Below are positions 44,288-54,369 of a stretch of 64,000 nucleotides of DNA, in pieces. Numbering within the stretch: position 1 is the first letter of the stretch; every line of letters begins with the position of its first letter. The stretch is from Arthrobacter ipis. Lineage in GTDB: Bacteria; Actinomycetota; Actinomycetes; Actinomycetales; Micrococcaceae. The stretch covers positions 976,093-1,040,092 of the forward strand of contig NZ_JAAOXD010000001.1 in NCBI RefSeq assembly GCF_014694315.1, written 5' to 3'. The position numbers were made by a program, and so were the translations under genes. Below the pieces are notes generated by a model. It worked only from the letters and a program-made list of their open reading frames with translations. It did not search any database and was not told where the DNA came from.

Positions 44288-45563
44288 GGGATCCCTGGCG
44301 GCTGCCTGCCTTGCCGGACGATGTCCTGGCTGGGGCTGCCTTGCCGGAAGCCTGGAAACTGAGCAGCGGGACTTCGCGCTCGGCCTTGGTCAGGGACCCA
44401 TGCTGGCCCACTACTTCCATGGCCGTCGGACGCACCCGGCGCGTGTCGTAGAACGCCAGCGCGTCCCGGGCTGCCACCATCACATCGCCCAGCCGTCCCG
44501 TGACCTCGGGCCGGACCGTTCCAAAGAGCCCTGCAGCCACGGCTTCCTCCCTCGTGAAGGCCCAGATCCTGTCGCCGAAGCGGGCACGCCAGGCCGCCAG
44601 GAGACGGTCCCGTGCCGCATCGCCGGCGTCGTCCTCCAGGTACAGGTGCACCATGCGCGGTTCACCGGCGGTGTGCCGGACACCGTCCACGAGGGCGGGA
44701 TCGGCGGCGTAGTCCAGGCGCTGTGACTCCGCGACGTCCAGCATGCCGTGATCCGCCGTGACCATCACTGTGGTTCCGGCCGGGAGGGTCGCATCCAGCC
44801 GCTTGACGGTGGCATCCAGTTCCTCGAGCTGGTGCTCCCACTGCGGCGACTGCGCGCCATACCGGTGGCCGGCCTTGTCCAGGTCGTTCACGTAGAAGTA
44901 CATGAGGGCGGAGTCCCCATCGGCCATTGCTTCGGCTGCCGCCGCGGTGCGGGCGTGGGAGGTGGTGCCGGAGACGAAGGTGCCGCCGCGCAGCGCAGCC
45001 TGGGTCATGGGCGAGCCGCCGAACTGCGGCAGGCTGACGGTAGTGACGGCAACGTGTTCGGAGGCGCGTTCGAAGACGGTGGGGAACGGCTGCCACTGCT
45101 GCGGGTCCACGGCGGCATCCCAGTTGCCGAGCATGTTGACCACCTTGTCCTGGTCCGGATCCAGGACGTCATATCCCACCAGTCCGTGCTGGCCGGGAGC
45201 AAGTCCCGTGCCCAGGCTGGCGAGGGAGGCTGCGGTGGTGGAAGGAAAGGCGGCATCCAGCCAGACGGGCACGGCACCCTGGCCCTGCTGCAGGACGCTC
45301 CGGAGGAAGGGGGTGTGCGCGGTCTTCTGCTTGAGCAGGCTGCGTCCCAGCCCGTCGGCCAGGACCACGCACACGCGCTTGGCCTGCGGGAGGCCCAGCG
45401 CGTTCTCGAAGCCCGGTACCCCGAGGCTGGCTGCCGCGCTGCCCAGCACCTCGGCCACGGAGCGGCGGCCGTAGGCCGGGGCCGTCGGCAACCCGCTTAC
45501 TGCAGGCCCGGATTCCGTGGTTTGTGTCGCAGAGTCTGAGGAATGGTTGTCCTGTCCCCGCAT
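44280..45563 (-). CDS. Alkaline phosphatase-superfamily nucleotide pyrophosphatase/phosphodiesterase
   Basis: A 427-residue member of the NPP branch. Metal motifs: CVVLADGLGRSLL (first Asp), FPSTTAASLASLGTG with the nucleophilic Thr, YFYVNDLDKAGHRYG, and TADHGMLDV. No signal peptide is visible with the start at ATG 45563, so it is probably cytosolic. It hydrolyses phosphodiesters; the substrate is unknown. Its 3' end overlaps tdk and its start lies two bases from the DUF5998 stop, so three genes form one unit. Confidence 0.9.
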   Translation of the reverse strand: MRGQDNHSSDSATQTTESGPAVSGLPTAPAYGRRSVAEVLGSAAASLGVPGFENALGLPQAKRVCVVLADGLGRSLLKQKTAHTPFLRSVLQQGQGAVPVWLDAAFPSTTAASLASLGTGLAPGQHGLVGYDVLDPDQDKVVNMLGNWDAAVDPQQWQPFPTVFERASEHVAVTTVSLPQFGGSPMTQAALRGGTFVSGTTSHARTAAAAEAMADGDSALMYFYVNDLDKAGHRYGAQSPQWEHQLEELDATVKRLDATLPAGTTVMVTADHGMLDVAESQRLDYAADPALVDGVRHTAGEPRMVHLYLEDDAGDAARDRLLAAWRARFGDRIWAFTREEAVAAGLFGTVRPEVTGRLGDVMVAARDALAFYDTRRVRPTAMEVVGQHGSLTKAEREVPLLSFQASGKAAPARTSSGKAGSRQGSRG

Positions 45564-45564
45564 C

Positions 45565-46305
45565 TCAGCGCTTATGCCCGCGGCTGAGCCGGTTGGCAAA
45601 AACGCCCATTCGGGGACGCGGGTGGGTGGCGGACGGCGCATGCCGGACCGGGGTGGGGGATCCGGTGTTCACCGCGCGAAGGGCACGGGCAAATAGCTTG
45701 GCATCCTGGACCGCCTGCAGGCCGTCCGCCTCGGCGCTGATGCGCAGGACGATGTCCTCCTGCGCGATGGTGCCGCTGTAGCCGTGGTCGGCCTCGCACT
45801 GCGGGTCGCCGCAGCTCGCCGGACCCACGTCCAGGCGCTGGCCGCCGGACCAGGCGATGGACAGGGTGACCTCGCGGACGGGGTCGGAAGGCTTGTAATT
45901 CTGCGGCTGGGCATACATGTAGCTCAGGACCACCGAACGGATCTGCGACACCGGGACGGATTCCGTGGAAATTTGCGCAACGATCTGTTCGCCCGCCTCG
46001 TCGAGCTGCTGGTCGTCCACGTGGGTGATCACCAGCATGTCCTCGGTGAGGACCAGGACGGTGATGTGCCGGCGGACCTCGGCACGGTCAAAATGCGTCT
46101 CAAGGTGGACCAGGTGTGCAAGGCAGTCCCGGCCGTCCAGGGCGTCATCAACCACGTCGGCCACCAGCAGCGGGTAAAAGCCGGCCTGCTGCAGGGCGCC
46201 GTCAAGGCTCTGGCCCTGCACGCTGTGGTTGTGTGAGCTGTGGTGGAAAGCCTGCGGGCTGTGGTCGGGCGCTTGAGGCTTCGAGGTGGGAGGCTGGGAG
46301 CTCAT
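45565..46305 (-). CDS. DUF5998 family protein
   Basis: A 246-residue soluble protein found in actinobacteria beside the phosphodiesterase and topoisomerase genes. Recognisable stretches are GALQQAGFYPLLVADVVDDAL, THVDDQQLDEAGEQIVAQ, YMYAQPQNYKPSDPVREV and DVGPASCGDPQCEADHGYSG, the latter with two Cys that could bind metal. A His/Ser/Gln-rich head (residues 1-30) is disordered. Its function is unknown. It is the first gene of the unit with the phosphodiesterase and tdk. ATG 46305 has a GGGGAA site. Confidence 0.88.
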   Translation of the reverse strand: MSSQPPTSKPQAPDHSPQAFHHSSHNHSVQGQSLDGALQQAGFYPLLVADVVDDALDGRDCLAHLVHLETHFDRAEVRRHITVLVLTEDMLVITHVDDQQLDEAGEQIVAQISTESVPVSQIRSVVLSYMYAQPQNYKPSDPVREVTLSIAWSGGQRLDVGPASCGDPQCEADHGYSGTIAQEDIVLRISAEADGLQAVQDAKLFARALRAVNTGSPTPVRHAPSATHPRPRMGVFANRLSRGHKR

Positions 46306-46349
46306 TTCCCCATTTTCACAGATCGGTGTGGCACATGCTAACCAGGCAG

Positions 46350-49040
46350 CTAGCTGCGCATCGCCCGCCGCGCGCTATCGGTGCGCTGCGCAGGGTTGCC
46401 TATCCGCACGTCGGCGGCAAGGATGAACGCCCCCTGCGGCGTGGACAGGACCGGGTTGAACTCGACGACGGCTATCTCCGGGTGCGCGTCCTTGAGCCGT
46501 GCCAACCTGGCCGTCACGTCCTCCAGGGCTGAAACGTCCACGGCGGGCAGGCCCTGGTAACCGAACAGCTTCCGGGACGCGCGCGGGCTGCGGACCAGGT
46601 CATGCAGGTCCCCGGCAGACAGCGGCGGGGCCCGGTGCGCCCAGTCGTCCAGCAGGTTCACGGCGTCGCCAGCCAGCCCGAAGGACACCACAGGCCCCAA
46701 CAGCGGATCCTCAATGGCGCGGAGGGTGCAGGCCTGGCCCACCGGAACCATGGTCTGGACCTCCAGCGACGCCGAACCATAGGGCTCCAGCGCCCGGCGC
46801 ATCTGGAGGATGTTCAGCCGGAGGGAGTCCGCATCCTGGATATCCAGCCGCACCCCACCCAGGTCCAGCCGGTGGCGTAGCGCCGGATCGGTGGTCTTCA
46901 GTGCCACCGGCCAGCCCAGCCTGCCGGCCGCCTCCACGGCCTCATCGTCCGTTTCGAAGCCTTCCGAGGGCATGACCATGATCCCGTAATGCGCCAGCAG
47001 GCGGGCCGCGTCGCCGGGACTGAGTTTCTTGAGCTGCTCTCCTCGGACATCGGCCAGCAGGTTTTCGAGGTCGGCGTGCGCGGCGTCAGGATCGCACCCG
47101 TCAGGATCCACAAAGAGGCCCTGGTCCCGTTCCGACCATTCGGCGTACCGCACCACGGCGGACAGGGCGGCCACCGCCGCCCCCGGATTCGAGTAGCACG
47201 GCACCTGTGCCGCGCCGGAGCGATCCCCCACCATGCCTTCCACGTACACCGACGGATCGAGGATGCCGGTGAATGCCGCCACCACCGGCTTTCCGGCCTC
47301 GGCGGAGGCTTCTGCGAGCGCCCCGGCAATCTTCTCCACGGTCAGGCCGCGGGCCGGAAGGAAGGCAACGACTGCGGCGTGGACCGCCTCCTTGGCCAGC
47401 ACCTCGCGGAGCCGCTCACGCAGGGCGGGCAGGGCACGGGACATGCCGGCGTCCAGATCCAGCTCCGTCACGAGCTCCTCGACGCCCAGGCCGTTGGACT
47501 CGGCGCTGTCCGCCACTACTTTCCCCAGCGCCCCGGAGTTGCTGAACACCGCGACCCCGGCTCCCCTGGGGAGCGGCTGGGCGGACACGATCTGCGCCAC
47601 GTCCATGAGCTGTTCGATGGTCTCCACCCGGATCACGCCGGACTGGCGCATCATCGAGTCCAGCGCATCGGCGGGAGCCTGGGTAGTGCGCACGGCATGG
47701 CCGGGCGGCAGCTGCAGCCCCATGGAGGTGGACTTGGCCACGATCACGGGCTTGGTCCGTGCGAGCCGCCGGGCGATGCGGGAGAATTTGCGCGGGTTGC
47801 CGATCGACTCCAGGTACAGGCCCACGGCGGTGGTGTCGGCGTCGTCCTCCCAGAACTGCATCATGTCGTTCCCGGACACATCGGCCCGGTTTCCGGCCGA
47901 CAGGAAGGTGGAGATGCCCGCGCGGCGCCGGCTGGACGCAGCATATAGCGCCACCCCGATCGCTGCGGACTGGCTGAACAGCCCCAGGCCGCCACCGTGG
48001 GCCAGGCTGGGCGCCATGGAGGCGTTCAGCGACACCGCGGAGTTGGTGTTCACGATGCCGAGCGAGGCCGGCCCGATGACCCGCATCCCGTTGGCCCGCG
48101 CCTGCCGCACCAGCTCACGCTGGCGGGCAAGGCCCCGCTCCCCGTCCTCGGTGAAACCCGCGGAGGCCACCAGGACCCCCTTCACGCCGGCGGCCGCGCA
48201 CTCATCCACCACCTTGGGGACTTCCTCGTAGGGCACCGCGACGATCGCCAGCTGCACCGGACCGGGCACATCGGAAAGCTTGCCGAAGGACAGCATGCCG
48301 GCAAGCTCAAAGGCTTCGGGGTTGATGGCGTAGACGGGGCCGGTAAAGCCGCCTTCGATGATGTGTTCCAGGAGCTGGTATCCCACGGTCCCCCACCGCC
48401 GGCTGGCACCAATCACGGCCACCGACGACGGCGCCAGCAGGTCCCGGACGCTCCTCGCCTCTGCACGGTGTTCCCGGGCTTCCATCACGGCGCGTGATTT
48501 GTCCGTGGGGTCGATGTCGAACTCCAGGCTCACCACGCCGTCGTCGAAATGGCGTTTGACGTCGTACCCGGCGTCGGAGAAGACCATGAGCATCTTGCGG
48601 TTCTCGGGCAGGACCTCGGCGCTGAACCGGCGGATCCCGTTTTCGCGGGCCGCCGCCGCGAGGTGTTCCAGCAGGATCGAGCCGATGCCGCGGCCCTGGT
48701 GCGCGTCGGCGATGTTGAAGGCCACCTCGGCCTCCGCGGGGTCGTCCAGCCGGTCGTAACGGCCGATGCCGATGATGTCCCCGCCGATGGTGATCACGAA
48801 GGCCACCCGGTCCCGGTAATCCACCTCGGTGAAACGCTTGAGCTCCCGGGTGGAGAGCCGCTCCTTGAAGGCGAAGAAGCGCATGTAGATGGAGTTCTGC
48901 GATTGCCGCGTATGGAAGGTTTGCACGGCATCCGCGTCGGTGGGATGGATGGGGCGCAAATGCGCTGTGCCGCCGTCCCTCAGAACGACATCGGCCTCCC
49001 AATATTCCGGATATTCGCCGTCCCCGGGCTGATCCACCAT
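46350..49040 (-). CDS. GNAT-acyl-CoA synthetase (ADP-forming)-like protein acetyltransferase
   Basis: An 896-residue multidomain protein. An N-terminal GNAT domain (about residues 20-175, with NIADAHQGRGIGSILLEHL for acetyl-CoA) precedes a CoA-binding Rossmann domain (SVAVIGASRRWGTVGYQLLE), a succinyl-CoA ligase-like part (VFSNSGALGKVVADSAES) and a C-terminal ATP-grasp domain (ALKTTDPALRHRLDLGG). This is the reverse of E. coli PatZ, where GNAT is C-terminal; a similar order is known in actinobacteria. Members acetylate lysine residues of acyl-CoA synthetases. The His for NDP-forming activity is not obvious, so the ligase part is probably regulatory. Gene is divergent from parC; ATG 49040. Confidence 0.9.
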   Translation of the reverse strand: MVDQPGDGEYPEYWEADVVLRDGGTAHLRPIHPTDADAVQTFHTRQSQNSIYMRFFAFKERLSTRELKRFTEVDYRDRVAFVITIGGDIIGIGRYDRLDDPAEAEVAFNIADAHQGRGIGSILLEHLAAAARENGIRRFSAEVLPENRKMLMVFSDAGYDVKRHFDDGVVSLEFDIDPTDKSRAVMEAREHRAEARSVRDLLAPSSVAVIGASRRWGTVGYQLLEHIIEGGFTGPVYAINPEAFELAGMLSFGKLSDVPGPVQLAIVAVPYEEVPKVVDECAAAGVKGVLVASAGFTEDGERGLARQRELVRQARANGMRVIGPASLGIVNTNSAVSLNASMAPSLAHGGGLGLFSQSAAIGVALYAASSRRRAGISTFLSAGNRADVSGNDMMQFWEDDADTTAVGLYLESIGNPRKFSRIARRLARTKPVIVAKSTSMGLQLPPGHAVRTTQAPADALDSMMRQSGVIRVETIEQLMDVAQIVSAQPLPRGAGVAVFSNSGALGKVVADSAESNGLGVEELVTELDLDAGMSRALPALRERLREVLAKEAVHAAVVAFLPARGLTVEKIAGALAEASAEAGKPVVAAFTGILDPSVYVEGMVGDRSGAAQVPCYSNPGAAVAALSAVVRYAEWSERDQGLFVDPDGCDPDAAHADLENLLADVRGEQLKKLSPGDAARLLAHYGIMVMPSEGFETDDEAVEAAGRLGWPVALKTTDPALRHRLDLGGVRLDIQDADSLRLNILQMRRALEPYGSASLEVQTMVPVGQACTLRAIEDPLLGPVVSFGLAGDAVNLLDDWAHRAPPLSAGDLHDLVRSPRASRKLFGYQGLPAVDVSALEDVTARLARLKDAHPEIAVVEFNPVLSTPQGAFILAADVRIGNPAQRTDSARRAMRS

Positions 49041-49096
49041 AGGCTTAGCCTAGCTAAACCTCCCGAAGTGCACCCCAAAAAGGATCCACCAGCCCC

Positions 49097-51613
49097 ATGG
49101 CACGCCGCCAAACACGCACCCCCGCAGGGGAAACAGTCCAGGACTACACCGAAAACATCGTTGATATCGACGTGACTTCCGAGATGGAAGGCTCCTTCCT
49201 GGAGTACGCGTACTCGGTCATCTACTCCCGGGCCCTGCCCGATGCCAGGGACGGCCTGAAGCCCGTCCAGCGCCGCATCCTCTACATGATGAGCGACATG
49301 GGCCTCCGTCCGGACCGGGGCCACGTCAAAAGCGCCCGCGTGGTGGGTGAGGTCATGGGCAAGCTCCACCCGCACGGCGACACCGCCATCTACGACGCCA
49401 TGGTTCGCATGGCCCAGGACTTCTCGCTCCGGCTTCCCCTGATCGACGGCCATGGGAACTTCGGCTCGCTCGACGACGGCCCCGCGGCACCGCGGTACAC
49501 CGAGGCCCGCCTTGCGGCGGCAGCGCTCACCATGACGGACCACCTCGACGAGGACGTGGTGGACTTCGTCCCCAACTACGACAACCAGCTCACCCAGCCG
49601 GAAGTCCTGCCCGCAGCGTTCCCCAACCTGCTGGTGAACGGCACCACCGGCATCGCCGTCGGCATGGCCACGAACATGGCGCCGCACAACCTGGTGGAAG
49701 TCATCTCCGCCGCCCGGCACCTCATTGCCAACCCGGACGCCACGCTGGAAGACATCATGCGCTTCGTCCCGGGCCCCGACCTGCCCACCGGCGGCCGCAT
49801 CGTGGGCCTGGACGGAATCCGGGACGCCTACGCCACGGGCCGCGGCTCCTTCAAGACCCGTGCCAAGGTGGAGGTGGAGCAGCTCTCGGCCCGCCGGACC
49901 GGCCTCGTGGTCACCGAACTGCCGTACATGGTGGGCCCGGAAAAGGTGATCGAGAAGATCAAGGACGCGGTCAACGGCAAAAAGCTGGCGGGCATCAGCG
50001 ACGTCGTGGACCTGACCGACCGCAAGCACGGCCTGCGGCTGGTCATCGAGCTGAAGAACGGTTTCAACCCCAACGCCGTGCTCCAGCAGCTGTACCGCTA
50101 CTCGCCGATGGAGGATTCCTTCGGCATCAACAACGTCACCCTGGTGGACGGGCAGCCACAGACGCTGGGACTGCTCCAGCTGCTCACCGTATACGTGGAC
50201 CACCGCATCTCGGTGGTGCGGCGCCGCACGGTGTTCCGGCTCGGCAAGAAAAAGGACCGCCTCCACCTGGTGGAGGGCCTCCTCATCGCCATCGTGGACA
50301 TTGACGAGGTCATCCAGATCATCCGGTCCTCGGACGAGGCCTCCGCGGCGCGTGAACGGCTGATGTCCATCTACGACCTTTCCGAGATCCAGGCGAACTA
50401 CATCCTCGAGCTCCGCCTACGCCAGCTGACCAAGTACAGCAGGATCGAGCTGGAGAAGGAACAGGACCAGCTTCGCAAGGAGATCGCGGAACTGGAGGCC
50501 ATCCTAGAATCCGATCAGTTGCTGCGGGAACTGGTGTCCGGTGAACTCGCGGAGATCGCGGAGAAGTACGGAACGCCGCGGCGGACGGTGCTCCTCGAAT
50601 CCGAGGCCGTGTCCCCGACTGTGGCCAGCGCCGCCGCCGTCGAGGGAAAGGCAGGGGCCAAGGGCAAGCCCGCTCCCCTGGCCCTCGAGATCGCGGACGA
50701 CCCGTGCTGGGCGATCCTCACGGCCTCCGGGCAGATTGCCCGGACCGCCAACCAGGACAGCCTGGCCGAGACCGGACCGCGCTCCAAGCACGATGTTTTC
50801 CGCTCGGTGGTCAAGACCTCCGCCCGGGGCGAGATCGCTGCAATCACGTCCCAGGGGCGCATGCTGCGGATCCAGGTGATGGACATGCCCGTCCTGCCGC
50901 CGGTTTCCGGCCTGCCAAACCTCGCCGGCGGTGTTCCGGCCAAGGACTTCATTACCCTGCTGAAGGGTGAGACCCTCGTGGCGTTCGCCCCGCTTGATGT
51001 TGTGCTGGCTATCGGCACGGCGCAGGGCGTCGTGAAGCGGGTGCAGCCGGATTACCCCCTGAACCGCGAGGACTGGGAAGTGATCACGCTGAAGGACAAG
51101 GACACCGTGGTGGGTGTTGCGCTGGCAGGGTCCGACGACGACGACCTCGTGTTCCTGACGCGGCAGGCACAGCTGCTGCGGTTCAGCGCCGCGGTCGTCC
51201 GCCCGCAGGGCAGGACGGCAGGGGGCATGGCGGGCATCAAGCTTGCCGCCGGCGACCAGGTGGTGTTCTTCGGTGCGGTCGCGCCCGGCGACGAGGCCGC
51301 CGTCGTCGTCACCATTTCCGGCACTGAAGGTGCCCTGCCGGGCACCGCCCCCGGGGCTGCCAAGGTGACGGCCTTTGACGAATACCCGGCCAAGGGCCGG
51401 GCCACCGCCGGGGTCCGGGCGCACCGGTTCCTGAAGGGTGAGGACACGCTTCTGCTGGCGTGGGCCGGCCACGGCCCGGCAAAGGCGTCGTCTTCGGCAG
51501 GAGTAGCCCGCTCGCTGCCCCAGGAGCACGGCCGGCGCGACGGTTCGGGCATCCCGCTCTCGCAGGCGGTGGATGTGATCGGTCCGAGCATGGCCTGGCC
51601 GGAATCCGCCTAG
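49097..51613 (+). CDS. parC: DNA topoisomerase IV subunit A
   Basis: An 838-residue type IIA topoisomerase subunit A. Motifs: the [14 protein letters not shown] region, QRDR loop [18 protein letters not shown] (residues 91-108), catalytic Tyr134 in [11 protein letters not shown], and a C-terminal beta-pinwheel domain (about 500-838). The gyrase-box (QRRGGKG) is only degenerate ([10 protein letters not shown] near residue 710), which favours topoisomerase IV over gyrase. The QRDR has Thr at the Ser83-equivalent site. It pairs with the B subunit gene at 62268. It decatenates chromosomes. ATG 49097, 56 bases from the divergent GNAT gene. Confidence 0.93.
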   Translation: MARRQTRTPAGETVQDYTENIVDIDVTSEMEGSFLEYAYSVIYSRALPDARDGLKPVQRRILYMMSDMGLRPDRGHVKSARVVGEVMGKLHPHGDTAIYDAMVRMAQDFSLRLPLIDGHGNFGSLDDGPAAPRYTEARLAAAALTMTDHLDEDVVDFVPNYDNQLTQPEVLPAAFPNLLVNGTTGIAVGMATNMAPHNLVEVISAARHLIANPDATLEDIMRFVPGPDLPTGGRIVGLDGIRDAYATGRGSFKTRAKVEVEQLSARRTGLVVTELPYMVGPEKVIEKIKDAVNGKKLAGISDVVDLTDRKHGLRLVIELKNGFNPNAVLQQLYRYSPMEDSFGINNVTLVDGQPQTLGLLQLLTVYVDHRISVVRRRTVFRLGKKKDRLHLVEGLLIAIVDIDEVIQIIRSSDEASAARERLMSIYDLSEIQANYILELRLRQLTKYSRIELEKEQDQLRKEIAELEAILESDQLLRELVSGELAEIAEKYGTPRRTVLLESEAVSPTVASAAAVEGKAGAKGKPAPLALEIADDPCWAILTASGQIARTANQDSLAETGPRSKHDVFRSVVKTSARGEIAAITSQGRMLRIQVMDMPVLPPVSGLPNLAGGVPAKDFITLLKGETLVAFAPLDVVLAIGTAQGVVKRVQPDYPLNREDWEVITLKDKDTVVGVALAGSDDDDLVFLTRQAQLLRFSAAVVRPQGRTAGGMAGIKLAAGDQVVFFGAVAPGDEAAVVVTISGTEGALPGTAPGAAKVTAFDEYPAKGRATAGVRAHRFLKGEDTLLLAWAGHGPAKASSSAGVARSLPQEHGRRDGSGIPLSQAVDVIGPSMAWPESA

Positions 51614-51622
51614 ACTACTGCC

Positions 51623-52141
51623 ATGCCTATCGTCCCGGATGAAAAGGACTGGACCTGGGTCCTGTCCCGCCCCTGCAGCCAGTGCGGCTTCGACGCGTCC
51701 ACCGTCACGCCGTCAACAGTTCCCGGCAGCGTCGAAAACATGCTGCCGCGCTGGCGGTCCGTGCTCCGGCGGCCGGCAGCCAGCGAGCGCCCGGACAGCA
51801 GCACCTGGTCCGCACTGGAGTACGCCTGCCACGTCAGGGATGTGTTCAACCTCTTCGACCGCCGCCTCAACCTGATGCTCACCGAGGACAACGCCAAGTT
51901 TGAGAACTGGGACCAGGACCAGACGGCCGTAGACGGCGACTACGCGAATGCAGACCCGGCCGTGGTGAGCGCCGAACTCACCACGGAGGGCCAGCAGGTG
52001 GCGGCTTCCTTCGCCAGGGTGCAGGAGTCGCAATGGGGCCGGACGGGGCTGCGCAGCAACGGGTCGGAGTTCACCGTCCTGACGCTCGCGCAGTATTTCC
52101 TGCACGACGTCGTCCATCACCTGGCGGACGTGGACGGCTGA
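51623..52141 (+). CDS. DinB superfamily protein
   Basis: A 172-residue four-helix-bundle protein with metal-site His residues: YACHVRDVFNLFDRRL near residue 70, and LHDVVHHLADVDG at the end. These give the three-His site of the DinB/YfiT family. Many such proteins are thiol-dependent (mycothiol) transferases; the substrate here is unknown. It starts nine bases after parC and is probably in that operon. It ends 16 bases from the convergent GNAT gene. Confidence 0.85.
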   Translation: MPIVPDEKDWTWVLSRPCSQCGFDASTVTPSTVPGSVENMLPRWRSVLRRPAASERPDSSTWSALEYACHVRDVFNLFDRRLNLMLTEDNAKFENWDQDQTAVDGDYANADPAVVSAELTTEGQQVAASFARVQESQWGRTGLRSNGSEFTVLTLAQYFLHDVVHHLADVDG

Positions 52142-52157
52142 CCCAGGTCCTTACAAT

Positions 52158-53240
52158 TTAAAGGACCTTGTCCCACGCGAGGCTCGTATTGACCGGGACG
52201 TAGCCCATCTTGCGGTACAGCGCCATGGCCCCGGTGGGGTTCTCGGAGTCAACGTCCAGCGACGCCTTGTCCAGCCCTGCGGCGGCAAAGCGCCGCATGG
52301 CGTCGGCCAGAAGCGCCTGGGCGATGCCGCGCCCCCGGAACTCCCGGCGGACACCGAGCAGGTCCGTGTAGCCCTCGCTGAACCCGCGCGCCACCGTGTT
52401 GTCCGGGTCGTAGCTGGCCAGCTGGTAGCCGGCGATCTCACCCGTGAGGCTCTCCAGCACGACGGCGCTGAGGTCGGGCCGGGCCAGGGGGTCGTTGACC
52501 ACGAAGCCCCATGACTCCTCGTCCCGTGGTTCGCTGCCCCAGTGGTCGGCAAAGACCTGGTTGTGCGCCAAACGCAGGGCTTCACTCAGCCCGGGCTCCA
52601 TGGGCACCAGTTCCAGCCCGTGGTCCAGGGGTGCCTCGGGCAGCGGAGCCGACAGCAGGCGGTGCATTTCGTTGTAGTAGCGGACCACCTCATACCCGGA
52701 CTCCTGCAGGAGGACGCATTGGTGCTGCTGTTTCTGTTCGATGAAAACCCGGAGCCGTGGCACCGGCACGGCATTGTCCGGTTCGGCAACGCCTGATTCC
52801 GCACCGCCCGGCCCTGCACTGCCCTGGACCGCAACGGCATCTTCCCGGAACCGCTGCCTTGTCCGGGCCTCCAGCCAGGACAGGAGGGCTGAGCCCACGC
52901 CGCGGCGCTGCCACTGCGGGTCAACGGCACAGAATCCGTGCGCTTTGGCCCCGTCCTTGTTCTTGGTGAGACGGGCGTAGGCCCGGAGGACGCCGTCGGA
53001 GTCCAGGCCAAGTACAGTGTTCGGCCCCACCGGGTTGTTTTTGGACTCCATGATCTGTTCCAGGTCCGCCCGCCTTTCAAACCACACCGGTTGCTCGACG
53101 GCCGCGGTCCGGGCGACCAGCGCAGCCCACGCGTCCAGATCCGCGGGGCCGGCGCTGCGCCAGTGCAGTCCCGGAAAGTCGACGGCGGGCAGTTCAGCTG
53201 GGCGGTCCGCGGTCAGGTCAGAGGCGTCCCTGTGCGTCAT
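52158..53240 (-). CDS. Tandem GNAT N-acetyltransferase
   Basis: A 360-residue protein with two GNAT domains. Acetyl-CoA binding loops occur as DPQWQRRGVGSALLSWLEA (about residue 108) and REFRGRGIAQALLADAM (about 299). The arrangement is like mycothiol synthase MshD but sequence outside the loops is not diagnostic. An inserted low-complexity stretch (GSAGPGGAESGVAEPDN, about 140-156) lies in the first domain. Substrate unknown. ATG 53240. Confidence 0.85.
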   Translation of the reverse strand: MTHRDASDLTADRPAELPAVDFPGLHWRSAGPADLDAWAALVARTAAVEQPVWFERRADLEQIMESKNNPVGPNTVLGLDSDGVLRAYARLTKNKDGAKAHGFCAVDPQWQRRGVGSALLSWLEARTRQRFREDAVAVQGSAGPGGAESGVAEPDNAVPVPRLRVFIEQKQQHQCVLLQESGYEVVRYYNEMHRLLSAPLPEAPLDHGLELVPMEPGLSEALRLAHNQVFADHWGSEPRDEESWGFVVNDPLARPDLSAVVLESLTGEIAGYQLASYDPDNTVARGFSEGYTDLLGVRREFRGRGIAQALLADAMRRFAAAGLDKASLDVDSENPTGAMALYRKMGYVPVNTSLAWDKVL

Positions 53241-53381
53241 GGGAACAGGCTAGCCGCCGGGAAGAGGGCGCGCCATATTTCCTGACGCTGCCTGGCGCTC
53301 CTGACGCCGCGGCGTGGGAAGCCTTAGGCTGGTGCCATCCAAGCTTGGCCAATTACCCTAGTGTTCCCTGAAAGGCACAGC

Positions 53382-53612
53382 ATGCTTCTACTCTTCGGGT
53401 TCAAGACAGTCCAGAAGCTGCTCCCCGGCCGGTCGGCGTCCTGCCGGTACTGCGGCGTGTTTGCCCACCATCACCTGGAGGAGCGCGCCACGAAGTTCAC
53501 GCTGTTCTTCATCCCGGTTTTCACGACGTCGCGCTCCTACCGCATCACCTGCTCGAACTGCGGAGCTACGTCGGTGGTCAACGGCCGCCAGAAGCAGGCG
53601 CTGGTGGGCTAA
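53382..53612 (+). CDS. Small zinc-ribbon protein
   Basis: A 76-residue protein of the zinc-ribbon type with two Cys pairs, SCRYCGV near residue 21 and TCSNCGA near 57, and a hydrophobic stretch FTLFFIPVFTTSRSY between them. Similar small proteins in Bacteria are often membrane-associated. The ATG 53382 has an AAAGG site. The beta-lactamase-fold gene follows after 13 bases. Function is unknown. Confidence 0.8.
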   Translation: MLLLFGFKTVQKLLPGRSASCRYCGVFAHHHLEERATKFTLFFIPVFTTSRSYRITCSNCGATSVVNGRQKQALVG

Positions 53613-53625
53613 GGAGGAATTCAGA

Positions 53626-54369
53626 ATGGCACTGACAACCGTGGCGGCCGGCGTGCACCGCATCTCGGAGGCATTCGTCAACTTTTACCTCATTGAGGGC
53701 GAGGACGGACTCACGGTGGTGGACTCGGGTTTGCCGGCCATGTGGGACACCCTCCGGAGCTCAGTGCAGTCCACGGGCCATGCCCTCGGCGACATCAAGG
53801 CGCTGGTGCTGACCCACGCCCACTTCGACCACCTCGGACTGGCCAGCCGCCTTCATGCCGAGTATCAGGTTCCGGTGTGGGTGCACGCAGGGGATTCGTA
53901 CATTGCACGACATCCCTACCAGTACAAGCACGAGAAATCGCGTTTTGTCTTTTCGCTCACGCACCCAGCGGGCATCCCCGTCCTTTTCAGCATGGTCAAG
54001 GCGGGCGCCTTGCGTGTGCACGGTGTCGAGAACCTGACCACTATGCCCGGCAACGGTACCCTTCCCGTTCCGGGTGCCCCTGAGGTGATTTTCTCCCCCG
54101 GCCACACCAGCGGGCACTGCGGCCTGTTCCTGCGGGAGCGCGACGTCCTCTTCAGCGGTGACGCCCTGGTGACCCTCGACCCCTACACAGGGCGGAAAGG
54201 TCCGCGCATCGTGGCCGGGGCTGCCACCGCCAACAGCGCCCAGAACTTGGAAACCCTCAGCCAGCTCGCGCAGACCGGCGCATCCCTTGTGCTGCCGGGA
54301 CACGGCGAGCCCTGGACCGCTGGAATCGAGGAAGCAGTTGCAATCGCAAGGTCAAACGGACCGGCTTGA
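53626..54369 (+). CDS. MBL-fold metallo-hydrolase
   Basis: A 247-residue metallo-beta-lactamase-fold protein. Zinc motifs: THAHFDHLG (H-x-H-x-D-H), SPGHTSGHCG, FSGDALV and LPGHGEPW. It resembles glyoxalase II-like or quorum-lactone hydrolases; the substrate is not known. An excellent AAGGAGGA site precedes ATG 53626. Its 3' end overlaps the cydDC stop region by 18 bases on the other strand. Confidence 0.92.
   Translation: MALTTVAAGVHRISEAFVNFYLIEGEDGLTVVDSGLPAMWDTLRSSVQSTGHALGDIKALVLTHAHFDHLGLASRLHAEYQVPVWVHAGDSYIARHPYQYKHEKSRFVFSLTHPAGIPVLFSMVKAGALRVHGVENLTTMPGNGTLPVPGAPEVIFSPGHTSGHCGLFLRERDVLFSGDALVTLDPYTGRKGPRIVAGAATANSAQNLETLSQLAQTGASLVLPGHGEPWTAGIEEAVAIARSNGPA

Noticed and set aside
49030-49066. 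TTAGCCTA core near the start of the GNAT gene, resembling a DtxR box
   Set aside because: Only about 13 of 19 positions match the consensus and the flanks are poor; also no iron-related gene is adjacent.
53304-53315. 12-bp palindrome ACGCCGCGGCGT before the zinc-ribbon gene
   Set aside because: Short GC-only palindromes are expected by chance in this base composition.
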